Shown piece by piece: positions 46,199-54,277 of a stretch of 64,000 bases of DNA. The position numbers and the translations under genes are program-made. The stretch lies in NCBI RefSeq assembly GCF_000245335.1, contig NZ_JH600279.1, forward strand, positions 806,001 through 870,000, given 5' to 3'. Source of the DNA: Bacillus mojavensis RO-H-1 = KCTC 3706 (GTDB taxonomy: Bacteria; Bacillota; Bacilli; Bacillales; Bacillaceae). The notes below the pieces were generated by a model that ran no database searches, was not told the origin of the DNA, and saw only the letters and a program-made list of their open reading frames with translations. How positions within the stretch are numbered: position 1 is the first letter of the stretch; each line of letters opens with the position of its first letter.

Positions 46199-47338
46199 AT
46201 GTCACAGCAAACAACACCCGCAGAACAAAAACAATCGCTTCAGAGAAAAAAACCGCCGTTTCGCGCGGATCAAGTCGGAAGCCTGCTGAGATCTGAGCCC
46301 GTCAAAAAAGCGCGCCTGCAAAAGGCGGCCGGCGAAATGACTGCCGAACAGCTTCGGCAGATTGAAAACGATGAAATCATCCGCATTGTGGAAAAACAAA
46401 AGGAAACCGGCCTGAACGTCGTGACAGACGGGGAATTCCGCAGAGCATGGTGGCATTTTGATTTCCTGGAAAATCTGGATGGCGTTGAGCCGTTTACACC
46501 TGAACAGGGTATCCAGTTCCATAATGTGCAGACAAAAGCACGCGGCATCAAAGTGACGGGTGATATTGATTTCTCAAACCACCCGATGCTCGAAGATTAC
46601 TCATTTTTACATGGCATCGCTGGTGATGCCACGTCAAAAATGACAATTCCGAGTCCGAATATGCTCTTTTTCCGGGGGAGACTGGAAAAGGATGCCTACA
46701 AGAACGATTATGCTCTTTTCCAGCATGATGTATCAAAAGCTTATAAGAAAGCGATTCAAGCGTTTTATGACAGAGGCTGCCGCTACCTCCAGCTTGACGA
46801 TACAGCATGGGCTGTTTTCTTATCTGAAAAAGGCTTAAAACAAGTGGAAGCATTCGGAACAACGCCTGACGAGCTTCGCCAGCTGTTTGCGAAGTCGATC
46901 AATGACGCCATTGCTGACCGTCCGGATGATATGACAATCACCATGCATATCTGCCGCGGCAACTTTCAGTCCACTTGGACAGCTGAAGGCGGTTATGATG
47001 CGGCGGCCGAAACCATTTTTGACGGCTTGAATCTGGACGGGCTTTTCTTAGAGTATGATGATTCACGCTCAGGCGGATTCGAACCGCTCCGTTATGTGAA
47101 ACGCACTGATCTTCAGCTTGTCCTCGGTTTAGTTACATCTAAATTCGGTGAGCTCGAAGATCCGGACGACGTGAAACGCCGTATTGAAGAGGCGTCACGT
47201 TATGTCAGCTTAGACCAGCTATGCCTGAGTCCGCAATGCGGGTTCGCTTCGACTGAGGAAGGCAACAAGCTGACCGAGGAACAGCAATGGGCGAAGCTGC
47301 GCCATGTTGTTGAGATCGCTAACGATGTTTGGAAATAA
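46199..47338 (+). CDS. yxjG: MetE-like cobalamin-independent methionine synthase homologue YxjG
   Basis: This 379-residue paralogue of YxjH has the same zinc motifs (MHICRGNF and SPQCGFAS) and core sequences such as ASTEEGN and EEQQWAKLRHVV in both. The ATG at 46199 has GAAGGA 9 bases before it; the ATG at 46190 abuts that box. Each copy has its own promoter, riboswitch and frame, so the pair is a tandem duplication of about 1.39 kb. Confidence 0.9.
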   Translation: MSQQTTPAEQKQSLQRKKPPFRADQVGSLLRSEPVKKARLQKAAGEMTAEQLRQIENDEIIRIVEKQKETGLNVVTDGEFRRAWWHFDFLENLDGVEPFTPEQGIQFHNVQTKARGIKVTGDIDFSNHPMLEDYSFLHGIAGDATSKMTIPSPNMLFFRGRLEKDAYKNDYALFQHDVSKAYKKAIQAFYDRGCRYLQLDDTAWAVFLSEKGLKQVEAFGTTPDELRQLFAKSINDAIADRPDDMTITMHICRGNFQSTWTAEGGYDAAAETIFDGLNLDGLFLEYDDSRSGGFEPLRYVKRTDLQLVLGLVTSKFGELEDPDDVKRRIEEASRYVSLDQLCLSPQCGFASTEEGNKLTEEQQWAKLRHVVEIANDVWK

Positions 47339-47347
47339 AGAACAGAA

Positions 47348-47386
47348 ACACACACTTGATTCCTTGGCGGGACAAGTGTGTTTTTT
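47348..47386 (+). terminator. Terminator of yxjG
   Basis: ACACACTTG pairs with CAAGTGTGT over 14 bases, followed by TTTTT. Confidence 0.8.
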
Positions 47387-48780
47387 ATGCCTGCTCAATT
47401 TGATAGGCTTTGCATTTTTCATATAAGCTTGTTTTTCCTATGCCTAATAGCTTTGCTGCCTTTATTTTATTGCCGTCTGCTGCGGCAAGCGCCTCGATGA
47501 TCGCGTTTTTTTCCGCCTCAGCGATTGTCTCTTTTAATGGCTGTATCGATTGATATTCTCGGACTTTGATTGTTCTTTGGATGGGTTGATCTTCAGGAGC
47601 GAGGTTCAGGTGTTTCGGTTCGATTCGTTTGCCGTCGAGGACGTTGACAGCCCGTTCTAGGACGTTTTCCAGTTCACGTATGTTGCCCGGCCAAGAATAG
47701 CTCTGAAGCACCGCAATCGCTTCTTTAGAAAGCTCCAAGCCATCAAATCCAAATTTCCGTTCAAGTTTTTTTAATAGAAGCCCTGCGATGGGCACAACAT
47801 CCTCTATGCGCTCTCTTAGGGACGGGATTTGAATTTTGATTACATTCAATCGGTAATAGAGGTCTTGCCGGAAGTCTCCTTCCCGGACCATTTTTTCGAG
47901 GTTTCGGTGTGTCGCCGCAATCACTCGTACATCTATCGGTACCGGGCTTCCTGCGCCGACCCGCTCTATCTCTTTCTCCTGCAGGACGCGAAGGATTTTG
48001 CTTTGCATATGCAGCGGCATATCACCTACTTCATCAAGGAAAATGGTTCCTTGATGCGCGAGTTCAAATTTTCCTTTTTTCCCGCCTTTTTTCGCCCCCG
48101 TAAACGCTCCGTCTTCGTATCCGAACATTTCTGATTCAAACAATTGCTCCGGGATCGAAGCGCAGTTGACACGCAGAAAGGGGAGCATACCGGCGGCGGC
48201 TGTTCTGATGGATGGCGTGGGCGAACAGCTCTTTTCCCGTACCTGATTCTCCTAAAAGCAAAACGGCCGATTGGCTGTCAGATACCCGTTCAGCCAGCCG
48301 TTTCGCATCCATAAAGAGAGGGCTGTTTCCGATCAAGTCGCCAAAGTGATATTTACTGAAAAGCTCTTTTTCGTATCTATTTTTATAGTAATTGAGTTCA
48401 TTGAGGATGGGTTTAATTTTTCTTGAATAATCCATCCATTCCTGCGGATTGCGAAACATAACGGTTCCGACCGCTCCGACAAGCTGCTGGTTCACATAGA
48501 GCGGATACCGGTTGGCAATCATTTCACTGCCGTTAATTGGATGAATAGCGGCAGCCTCTGTACGCCCCGTCTTCGCCACGATATGCATTCTCGAATTTTC
48601 AATCACGTCCTGAACGGGTTTTCCTATCGCTTCGTTCTCTGTTTTTTTCAGAAAGTCACAGTATGCCGGATTGATATAGAGAATGTTCCCCTCATGATCA
48701 ACCACAACAATACATTCCGCCGCAAGGTTGATGATTTCATCCAGCCATTCAAAGGGTAATCTTTTAATAGAATGTTTCAT
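47385..48780 (-). pseudogene. Sigma-54-dependent activator (PAS-AAA+-Fis HTH), one-base frameshift
   Basis: Reading both frames gives one regulator of about 464 residues. A PAS domain (about 15-120) is followed by AAA+ with Walker [11 protein letters not shown] near 183, GAFTGA near 230 (sigma-54 contact) and Walker B-like FLDEVGD. The Fis-type HTH is [19 protein letters not shown] at the end. Frame one stops 15 residues after RRRYAP; the rest resumes at [14 protein letters not shown]. An extra base in a run of four C (48180-48183) explains the break. It is adjacent to the ketone-body operon, which has a sigma-54 promoter, so this is its likely activator. Sequencing error is the main alternative to real inactivation. 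Confidence 0.85.
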
Positions 48781-48802
48781 CTCCCTGTCGCTCCCGTCAC
48801 TT

Positions 48803-48816
48803 TGTAATCGCTTTCA
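48803..48816. promoter_or_regulatory. cre box before the sigma-54 activator gene
   Basis: On the minus strand TGAAAGCGATTACA is a 14/14 cre match, 23 bases before the start and just downstream of a possible TATCAT -10. CcpA would repress the activator when glucose is present. Confidence 0.75.
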
Positions 48817-48858
48817 ACCTTATGATAAACGAGAGCCTCCTATGAATACAAGAATCTA

Positions 48859-49632
48859 TTATTGAGCTGTGTAGCCTCCATCCAGCACGACCGCCTGCCC
48901 GGTGACGCCTTTCGCCTTTTCACTCGCCAAAAATACAGCATAATCAGCAATTTCTTTCACCGATAGAAGACGTTTTTGCGGCACAAGCGGAAAAATCACC
49001 TCTTCCAGAACCGATTCATAGGGAACATTTCTTGTTTTAGAAAGATCGCTCAGCTGATTGCGGACAAGCTGTGTGTCCACATATCCCGGGCAGAGTGCAT
49101 TCACCGTAATCCCGTGGAGCGCGCCTTCCAGCGCCCCCACCTTTGTCAGCCCAATGACGCCATGCTTTGCGCTGTTATAAGCGGCTTTTCCCGCAAATCC
49201 CACCAGTCCGTTCACAGACGCGATATTGATGATCCTGCCGAACTGCTGTTTTTTCATAAGGGGAAAGACATGCTTCATCGCAATGAATGGCGCGGTCAGC
49301 ATGACGCGAATAAGCTGTTCAAACCGTTCTGTCGGAAACTCTTCAATCGGCGCGACATGCTGCATGCCTGCGTTATTCACCAAAGTATCCAAACGTCCGT
49401 ATCGGGTCTTGATAGTATGGACGATATCAGCAATTTGCTCTTCCTTTGTTACGTCACATGGAATGCCCGTGATATTAAAGCCTTCCTCGTTCAGCTTGGC
49501 GGCGGCCTCCCCGCACGCTTTTTGATTTACATCTGAAATAATGACTTCGGCGCCTTCCCGGGCGAATTCCTTTGCGATTTCAAATCCGATTCCGCCGGCT
49601 GCGCCTGTCACAAGAGCGACTTGTGTTTTCAT
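48859..49632 (-). CDS. yxjF: 3-hydroxybutyrate dehydrogenase YxjF
   Basis: YxjF is a 257-residue SDR resembling D-3-hydroxybutyrate dehydrogenases. TGAAGGIG is near residue 9, NNAG near 86, and the catalytic YNSAK near 153, with ALCPGYVDTQLV. It would oxidise 3-hydroxybutyrate to acetoacetate with NAD+, which ScoAB then converts to acetoacetyl-CoA. The ATG at 49632 follows AGGAAGG; the GTG at 49641 lies in that box. It is the last gene of the yxjC-scoAB-yxjF unit. Confidence 0.88.
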   Translation of the reverse strand: MKTQVALVTGAAGGIGFEIAKEFAREGAEVIISDVNQKACGEAAAKLNEEGFNITGIPCDVTKEEQIADIVHTIKTRYGRLDTLVNNAGMQHVAPIEEFPTERFEQLIRVMLTAPFIAMKHVFPLMKKQQFGRIINIASVNGLVGFAGKAAYNSAKHGVIGLTKVGALEGALHGITVNALCPGYVDTQLVRNQLSDLSKTRNVPYESVLEEVIFPLVPQKRLLSVKEIADYAVFLASEKAKGVTGQAVVLDGGYTAQ

Positions 49633-49649
49633 GTCATACACCTTCCTGC

Positions 49650-50306
49650 TTAAGATTTTTGCCGGATGACTGACTGGCTTACGGCGAAGTCAGCTTCAGT
49701 TTTCTCATATACCTCTTCCAGCGTGACGCCGTCCTGGAGCTCAGTCAGTGTCATATGGCCGTTATCAAAATCAAAAACAGCTAAATCAGTGATCAGCCGA
49801 TGAACGACTTTCTGTCCTGTCAGCGGGAGGGAGCATTGTTTTTTCACCTTCGATTCCCCATGTTTATTGACGTGCTCCATGATGACAACGATTCGCTTAG
49901 CCCCGTTGACCAAATCCATAGCGCCGCCCATTCCCTTCACCATTTTCCCCGGGATCATCCAGTTCGCCAAATCCCCTTGCTCAGAAACCTCCATGCCCCC
50001 GAGGATAGCCAGGTCGATATGACCGCCTCGTATCATCGCAAAGGATTCTGCGCTGTCAAAATAGGATGCGCCTGTTACGGCGGTGATCGTTTCTTTCCCC
50101 GCATTGATCAGATCCGGGTCTTCCGTTCCGTCCAGCGGATACGGGCCGATCCCAAGCAAGCCGTTTTCTGATTGAAGCATCACATGAACGCCCTCCGGTA
50201 TTTCATTTGCCACAAGTGTCGGCATCCCTATCCCAAGATTGACGTTCATACCGTCTTTTATTTCCTTTACAGCACGTTTGACCATTCGTTTTCTGGCTTC
50301 CTTCAT
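49650..50306 (-). CDS. scoB: Succinyl-CoA:3-oxoacid CoA-transferase subunit B ScoB
   Basis: ScoB is the catalytic beta subunit that moves CoA from succinyl-CoA to acetoacetate. The 218-residue protein has the active-site glutamate in SENGLLGIGP near residue 47 and the NLGIGMPTL region near 23. It overlaps scoA by four bases (ATGA). Present only as a pair with ScoA. Confidence 0.94.
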   Translation of the reverse strand: MKEARKRMVKRAVKEIKDGMNVNLGIGMPTLVANEIPEGVHVMLQSENGLLGIGPYPLDGTEDPDLINAGKETITAVTGASYFDSAESFAMIRGGHIDLAILGGMEVSEQGDLANWMIPGKMVKGMGGAMDLVNGAKRIVVIMEHVNKHGESKVKKQCSLPLTGQKVVHRLITDLAVFDFDNGHMTLTELQDGVTLEEVYEKTEADFAVSQSVIRQKS

Positions 50307-51016
50307 TGTGCCGCCTCCTTTCCCTCCGCTTGCTGAACAGTTCGTTTTTCAATCCGCTTTTCATGTGTGCCGAGCACAACATGCTGTACGTAAATACCAG
50401 GCGTGTGTATGTGGTCGGGATCGAGCTCTCCCGCCTCAACAATTTCTTCTGCCTCGGCAATTGTGATCTTTCCCGCCATGGCGGCAACCGGATTGAAATT
50501 TCTTGCCGTTTTCCGAAAAACTAAATTCCCCATGGTGTCCGCTTTCCATGCTTTTACAATGGCGACATCCCCAGTAATCCCTTTTTCTAACACATAAGTG
50601 CGTCCGTCAAAGGTTTTATGCTCTTTCCCGTCAGCGATAGATGTTCCGACGCCTGTGGCTGTGTAAAATCCCGGTATACCCGCTCCTCCGGCTCGGATTC
50701 TTTCAGCGAGGGTCCCTTGGGGAACCAATTCCACTTCCAATTCTCCGCTTAAAAATTGCTTTTCAAAAATTTTGTTTTCTCCGACGTAGGAAGCGATCAT
50801 TTTTTTGATTTGCTTGTTTGCCAGCAGCAGACCGAGCCCCCAATCATCAACTCCGCAATTATTGCTGACGACGGTTAAATCTTTTACCCCTTTATCCCTT
50901 ATCGCCAGAATGAGCTGCTCGGGAATTCCGCACAGGCCGAATCCGCCCGCGATCAGTGTATCCCCCTCCCGAATGAGTTCCGCGGCTTCCTTACTCGATG
51001 ACAGCACTTTTCCCAT
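50303..51016 (-). CDS. scoA: Succinyl-CoA:3-oxoacid CoA-transferase subunit A ScoA
   Basis: ScoA is the alpha subunit. The 237-residue protein has the CoA-transferase signature GGFGLCGIPEQL near residue 23 and the conserved GGAGIPGFYTATGVGT near 110. It follows yxjC by 24 bases, with AAGGGGAA before the ATG. Together with ScoB it activates acetoacetate for thiolysis to acetyl-CoA. Confidence 0.94.
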   Translation of the reverse strand: MGKVLSSSKEAAELIREGDTLIAGGFGLCGIPEQLILAIRDKGVKDLTVVSNNCGVDDWGLGLLLANKQIKKMIASYVGENKIFEKQFLSGELEVELVPQGTLAERIRAGGAGIPGFYTATGVGTSIADGKEHKTFDGRTYVLEKGITGDVAIVKAWKADTMGNLVFRKTARNFNPVAAMAGKITIAEAEEIVEAGELDPDHIHTPGIYVQHVVLGTHEKRIEKRTVQQAEGKEAAQ

Positions 51017-51040
51017 ATCTGATTCCCCTTTCGTTTTGTC

Positions 51041-52486
51041 CTATACAAGGCCAGTCAAACTGTAAATCGCGATAATCACAAATACGGCGGCGGTTTTGAT
51101 GAGAGTAATCGCAAAAATATCCCGATACGATTGGCGATGAGTCAAACCCGTCACAGCCAGCAGGGTGATCACCGCCCCATTATGCGGAAGCGTATCCATG
51201 CCTCCTGACGCCATCGAAATGACCCGGTGCATCACTTCGGGCGGTATGTTGTAGGTCTGAATCGCTTTCACATATTGATCAGACATCGCGCTTAACGCGA
51301 TTCCCATTCCCCCTGAGGCCGATCCGGTGATCCCTGCCAGCGTTGTTGTCGTTACCGCTCCGTTCACAAGCGGATCTGTAAACGTATGTGAAATGCCGCT
51401 GCTCAGCTTATGAAACCCCGGCAGCGCAGCAATAATGCCGCCGAAACCGTACTCGGCACCTGTATTCATTGATGCCAGCAGGGCACCGCCGATCCCTTCA
51501 TTCAGCCCTTCCTTTAGCTGTCCAAACACTTTTCTCCAATCAAACAAAATGGTTGCGATGATTCCGATCAGGAGGGCCAGCTCCACTGACCAAATGGCAA
51601 CCGCGGAGGAGATATCAAGTTTCCCGAACTCTCCCAATCCTATGGCGGAAAAATCGAATTCATTCGGATACCACTTGGGGAGGATCGTGGTGAAACATTT
51701 GTTCATCACACCAACGAGAATAAGAGGGACAAAAGCGAGTGCGTGCCGGACCTTGCTTGTGTCAGGCTCTAAGGCCGGTGAGCTTTGTTCCGGGGCAAGA
51801 TCAGTTGGCTCACGCGCGGCAGAAATCTCCGATCGAAAACCGGCGTAGCCTTCTCCTGTTTTTTCTGCTTTTTTTCGCCTCGATTCCAAGTAGAACATAC
51901 CCGCCGCCAGCACAAATACCGCGCCGATCATACCAAGCCAAGGGGCGGCATAAATGTCTGTTTTGAAAAACGTCGTAGGAATTACATTTTGGATTTGCGG
52001 TGTACCCGGCAGTGCGTCCATCGTAAAAGTAAATGCCCCGAGAGCAATCGTTCCCGGTATGAGGCGCTTCGGGATGTCAGCTTCTTTAAACAGATTTTTC
52101 GCAAAGGGGTATACAGCAAAGACGACAACAAACAGGCTGACTCCGCTATACGTTAAAATAGCGCCCATCAATACGATAGCGAGTGTCGCCCGTTTCTTCC
52201 CGACCAATCTGACAATAGTCTTCGCAATGGAAGCCGCCAAACCGGACATCTCGACGACCTTTCCGAAAATGGCGCCAAGCAGAAATACTGGAAAGTACAG
52301 CTTAATAAAGCCTGCCATCTTCTCCATGAATATGGTTGAGAAAAAAGGAAGCACAAAGCTTGGATCTGTCAGCAGCACAGCAAATAAGGCGCAAATCGGG
52401 GCAAACAAAATGACAGAAAACCCCCGATAGGCGACAAACATCAGCAAACCCAAAGCCAAAAGAATAATCATAATGTCCACAAACAT
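51041..52486 (-). CDS. yxjC: GntP-family permease YxjC (probable ketone-body transporter)
   Basis: This 481-residue membrane protein of the GntP/Gnt-II type has about twelve helices. The family motif GGMGIALSAMSDQY is near residue 400, and SMASGGMDTLPHNGAVITLL near 430. First gene of yxjC-scoA-scoB-yxjF, so its substrate is probably 3-hydroxybutyrate or acetoacetate; this is inferred from context. A sigma-54 promoter and cre box lie upstream. Confidence 0.88.
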   Translation of the reverse strand: MFVDIMIILLALGLLMFVAYRGFSVILFAPICALFAVLLTDPSFVLPFFSTIFMEKMAGFIKLYFPVFLLGAIFGKVVEMSGLAASIAKTIVRLVGKKRATLAIVLMGAILTYSGVSLFVVVFAVYPFAKNLFKEADIPKRLIPGTIALGAFTFTMDALPGTPQIQNVIPTTFFKTDIYAAPWLGMIGAVFVLAAGMFYLESRRKKAEKTGEGYAGFRSEISAAREPTDLAPEQSSPALEPDTSKVRHALAFVPLILVGVMNKCFTTILPKWYPNEFDFSAIGLGEFGKLDISSAVAIWSVELALLIGIIATILFDWRKVFGQLKEGLNEGIGGALLASMNTGAEYGFGGIIAALPGFHKLSSGISHTFTDPLVNGAVTTTTLAGITGSASGGMGIALSAMSDQYVKAIQTYNIPPEVMHRVISMASGGMDTLPHNGAVITLLAVTGLTHRQSYRDIFAITLIKTAAVFVIIAIYSLTGLV

Positions 52487-52512
52487 CCCTCTTTTCCGCT
52501 TGTCTGAGAAAA

Positions 52513-52526
52513 GGAAAGCGTTTACA
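52513..52526. promoter_or_regulatory. cre box downstream of the yxjC promoter
   Basis: On the minus strand TGTAAACGCTTTCC matches cre at 13 of 14 positions. It lies about 20 bases after the predicted transcription start, a roadblock position for CcpA. Confidence 0.7.
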
Positions 52527-52555
52527 AAATATCCCCTCCCTTTTCGTCATTTCTA

Positions 52556-52572
52556 ATGCAAGTTCTGTGCCA
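52556..52572 (-). promoter_or_regulatory. Sigma-54 (SigL) promoter of yxjC-scoAB-yxjF
   Basis: On the minus strand TGGCAC (52572-52567), five bases and TTGCAT (52561-52556) match the -24/-12 consensus TGGCAC-N5-TTGCW exactly. Transcription would start near 52546, about 60 bases before yxjC. SigL is the Bacillus sigma-54. Confidence 0.9.
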
Positions 52573-52603
52573 GTCACCAGAACACCATTTCAAGCCTTTC
52601 CTC

Positions 52604-52619
52604 TTCCATATTTACGGAA
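52604..52619. promoter_or_regulatory. Activator-site candidate 1
   Basis: TTCCA-N6-CGGAA dyad, 32 bases upstream of the -24 element. It is one of three copies of TTCCR-N6-YGGAA here. Confidence 0.65.
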
Positions 52620-52634
52620 AATGAGCGATAACTA

Positions 52635-52650
52635 TTCCAATCCAGTGGAA
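52635..52650. promoter_or_regulatory. Activator-site candidate 2
   Basis: TTCCA-N6-TGGAA, a perfect arm-to-arm dyad, centre 31 bases (three helix turns) from site 1. Confidence 0.65.
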
Positions 52651-52652
52651 AA

Positions 52653-52668
52653 TTCCGTTTTTGCGGAA
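52653..52668. promoter_or_regulatory. Activator-site candidate 3
   Basis: TTCCG-N6-CGGAA, a perfect arm-to-arm dyad, centre 18 bases from site 2 and just before the rlmA terminator. Confidence 0.65.
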
Positions 52669-52670
52669 AA

Positions 52671-52700
52671 CAAAAGGAAAGCTCTTTATGGGAGCTTTCC
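52671..52700 (-). terminator. Terminator of rlmA
   Basis: GGAAAGCTC and GAGCTTTCC pair over 7 bases, with TTTTGTTTT following on the minus strand. Confidence 0.8.
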
Positions 52701-52708
52701 TCTTTCAC

Positions 52709-53581
52709 TCATTTCGTTCCGATTAATATATCAACATCAACTGTCAGCTGAGCCGATTTCATTTCTCTAAACTGGTTGATATTTTCAGCCGATGCGGACC
52801 AGGCTAACGGTGTCATGTTCAGAAGCCATTCTACGCCTTGCTGATGAAGCGTTTTGGTATAGCGCATCCTCATCAGATGATCGAGCTGAAAATGTGTGGT
52901 AAAGCGCTCAATTGCAGGTGCATTGGAATAGGTTCGTCTTTCTGAATCTGCGTATAAAACCTGCCTTAGTTCTGTTAAGTAATCCTTTTGAGGGACAACC
53001 TTTATAACCAAACCATCTTTTTTCAGCAGTCTGTGAAACTCTGCATAATTAGAAGGTGAGAAAATCGATAGAATGACATCAAATTGCCGGTCTTGAAAAG
53101 GCGTATTAGCTACATCGGCTACGGCCCACAGCTTTCCGCCACTATTTTTTGAAGCTCGTAAAATGCCATCCTTGGCAATATCAATCCCAATTCCGTGAAC
53201 TGTTTTCTTCTCCTGAAGCAGCTCGCAAACCGCTTTCAAGTGGGTCCCCTCACCGCATCCGCAGTCTAAAATGGTTAACGTTTCTTTTTCAGACTTCCGG
53301 TCACTGATCAAGTCAGCTAATGCCTGATGAAGCGGTGCAAAAAAGTGATACTCTGCCATCAGCCGGCTTCTTGCTTCGAAAAGCCCCGCCCGATAGCTGC
53401 TTTTGACCGGCTTTGTCAGGAAATTTACGTACCCATGCCGGGATATATCAAACGTATGCCCGCTCTTGAAACAAACCAAACTTTTCCAAGATGTGACCTT
53501 CATTGAAGAATCGCAAATCGGGCATCGAAATAGAGAGACAAATTGATTCATATAAGCAGCATGCTTCTTTATGTTTGACAC
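52709..53581 (-). CDS. rlmA: 23S rRNA (guanine-N1) methyltransferase RlmA (YxjB)
   Basis: RlmA(II)-type enzymes methylate N1 of G748 in the 23S rRNA exit-tunnel region; the actinomycete homologue TlrB gives tylosin resistance. The 290-residue protein opens with a zinc motif (CPICDSSM...CFKSGHTFD). A class I SAM-binding domain follows with LDCGCGEGTHL near residue 100 and SIFSPSNYAEF. The GTG at 53581 has GAGGTG at 6 bases; the frame is open to an ATG at 53599, so the start is uncertain by six codons. A leader peptide and terminator precede it. Confidence 0.88.
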   Translation of the reverse strand: MSNIKKHAAYMNQFVSLFRCPICDSSMKVTSWKSLVCFKSGHTFDISRHGYVNFLTKPVKSSYRAGLFEARSRLMAEYHFFAPLHQALADLISDRKSEKETLTILDCGCGEGTHLKAVCELLQEKKTVHGIGIDIAKDGILRASKNSGGKLWAVADVANTPFQDRQFDVILSIFSPSNYAEFHRLLKKDGLVIKVVPQKDYLTELRQVLYADSERRTYSNAPAIERFTTHFQLDHLMRMRYTKTLHQQGVEWLLNMTPLAWSASAENINQFREMKSAQLTVDVDILIGTK

Positions 53582-53616
53582 AAAAAACACCTCATTCATT
53601 CGTTTTTAAATAAATG

Positions 53617-53685
53617 AAAAAGGCATAGACAAATAAACCTGGGCCTATCTAACTTTTTGGCCAGGTCTGGAAAGTCGTCTATACC
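53617..53685 (-). promoter_or_regulatory. Attenuator (terminator hairpin) before rlmA
   Basis: On the minus strand a long hairpin joins GTATAGAC to GTCTATGC (outer stem) and GGCC/AGGT arms to ACCT/GGCC (inner stem), followed by TTTTTC. It begins six bases after the leader stop, so a ribosome stalled at the end of the leader would cover its 5' arm and allow read-through into rlmA. Confidence 0.75.
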
Positions 53686-53690
53686 TGTCA

Positions 53691-53720
53691 TTATCTATAA
53701 CGAATGAATTGAATAATCAT
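53691..53720 (-). CDS. Nine-residue leader peptide MIIQFIRYR
   Basis: An ATG with AAAAGGAG 9 bases upstream opens a nine-codon frame, MIIQFIRYR, ending in TAA. The last three residues are Arg-Tyr-Arg, the +X+ pattern that stalls ribosomes carrying macrolides in leaders such as that of ErmD. Its place between promoter region and attenuator fits a regulatory leader. Confidence 0.75.
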   Translation of the reverse strand: MIIQFIRYR

Positions 53721-53776
53721 AAAAAAGAACTCCTTTTTGCTGCATAGAGGGTTTCCCCGCTATTATGATACATCAA

Positions 53777-54116
53777 TCATCCAGGAATAGGAACGAGATT
53801 CTCAACGACAGGCGGCTGCCCGAACTCCTCACTGTTTAGAAGATCAATTAATAAGCGGGCTGTTTCTTCAGCTCCTCCGTTTTGTTGTTCAATCGGCCCA
53901 ATGGAGCCAGTACACCGGCATTATTGATTACATAAATGCTTCCGGCTCCGTATCAAGGCTAATGCGCTGAAACAATTCATCAAAGAGCGCCTCAATCCCG
54001 TGGCTATCTCTCAAACCACTGCTGTCCAAGTCGATCAGCTTTTGATTATTCTGTCTTGAAATACAGTAAAGCCGATGGTCCGCATGTATTGGCGTGCCTG
54101 TGATGATATGCTTCGT
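53777..54116 (-). pseudogene. Short-chain dehydrogenase remnant (benzil-reductase-like)
   Basis: On the minus strand a good AGGAGGG box precedes ACG (probably a lost ATG at 54116), then KHIITGTP, ISRQNNQKL, INNAGVLAPLGRLNN in a shifted frame. The C-terminal AEETARLLIDLLNSEEFGQP and a stop at 53777 follow. The NNAG motif identifies an SDR like YueD; the catalytic YxxxK segment is deleted. A dead gene. Confidence 0.75.
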
Positions 54117-54220
54117 TTTTCCCTCCTGATCACAATTTCAGCATAGCAATCCAATATGAATTTCCTTTATTTTCTCGACTTCGAAATATAAATTTATTAT
54201 TTTGAAAATAGTTAAAAAGG

Positions 54221-54249
54221 TTGATTTTCAAAAAGTGAAAGGATAAAAT
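54221..54249 (+). promoter_or_regulatory. nupG: SigA promoter of nupG RNA
   Basis: TTGATT, a 17-base spacer and TAAAAT, about 30 bases before the aptamer. Confidence 0.7.
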
Positions 54250-54277
54250 ACTGCTATCATCTTAGAAAAAAGACATT

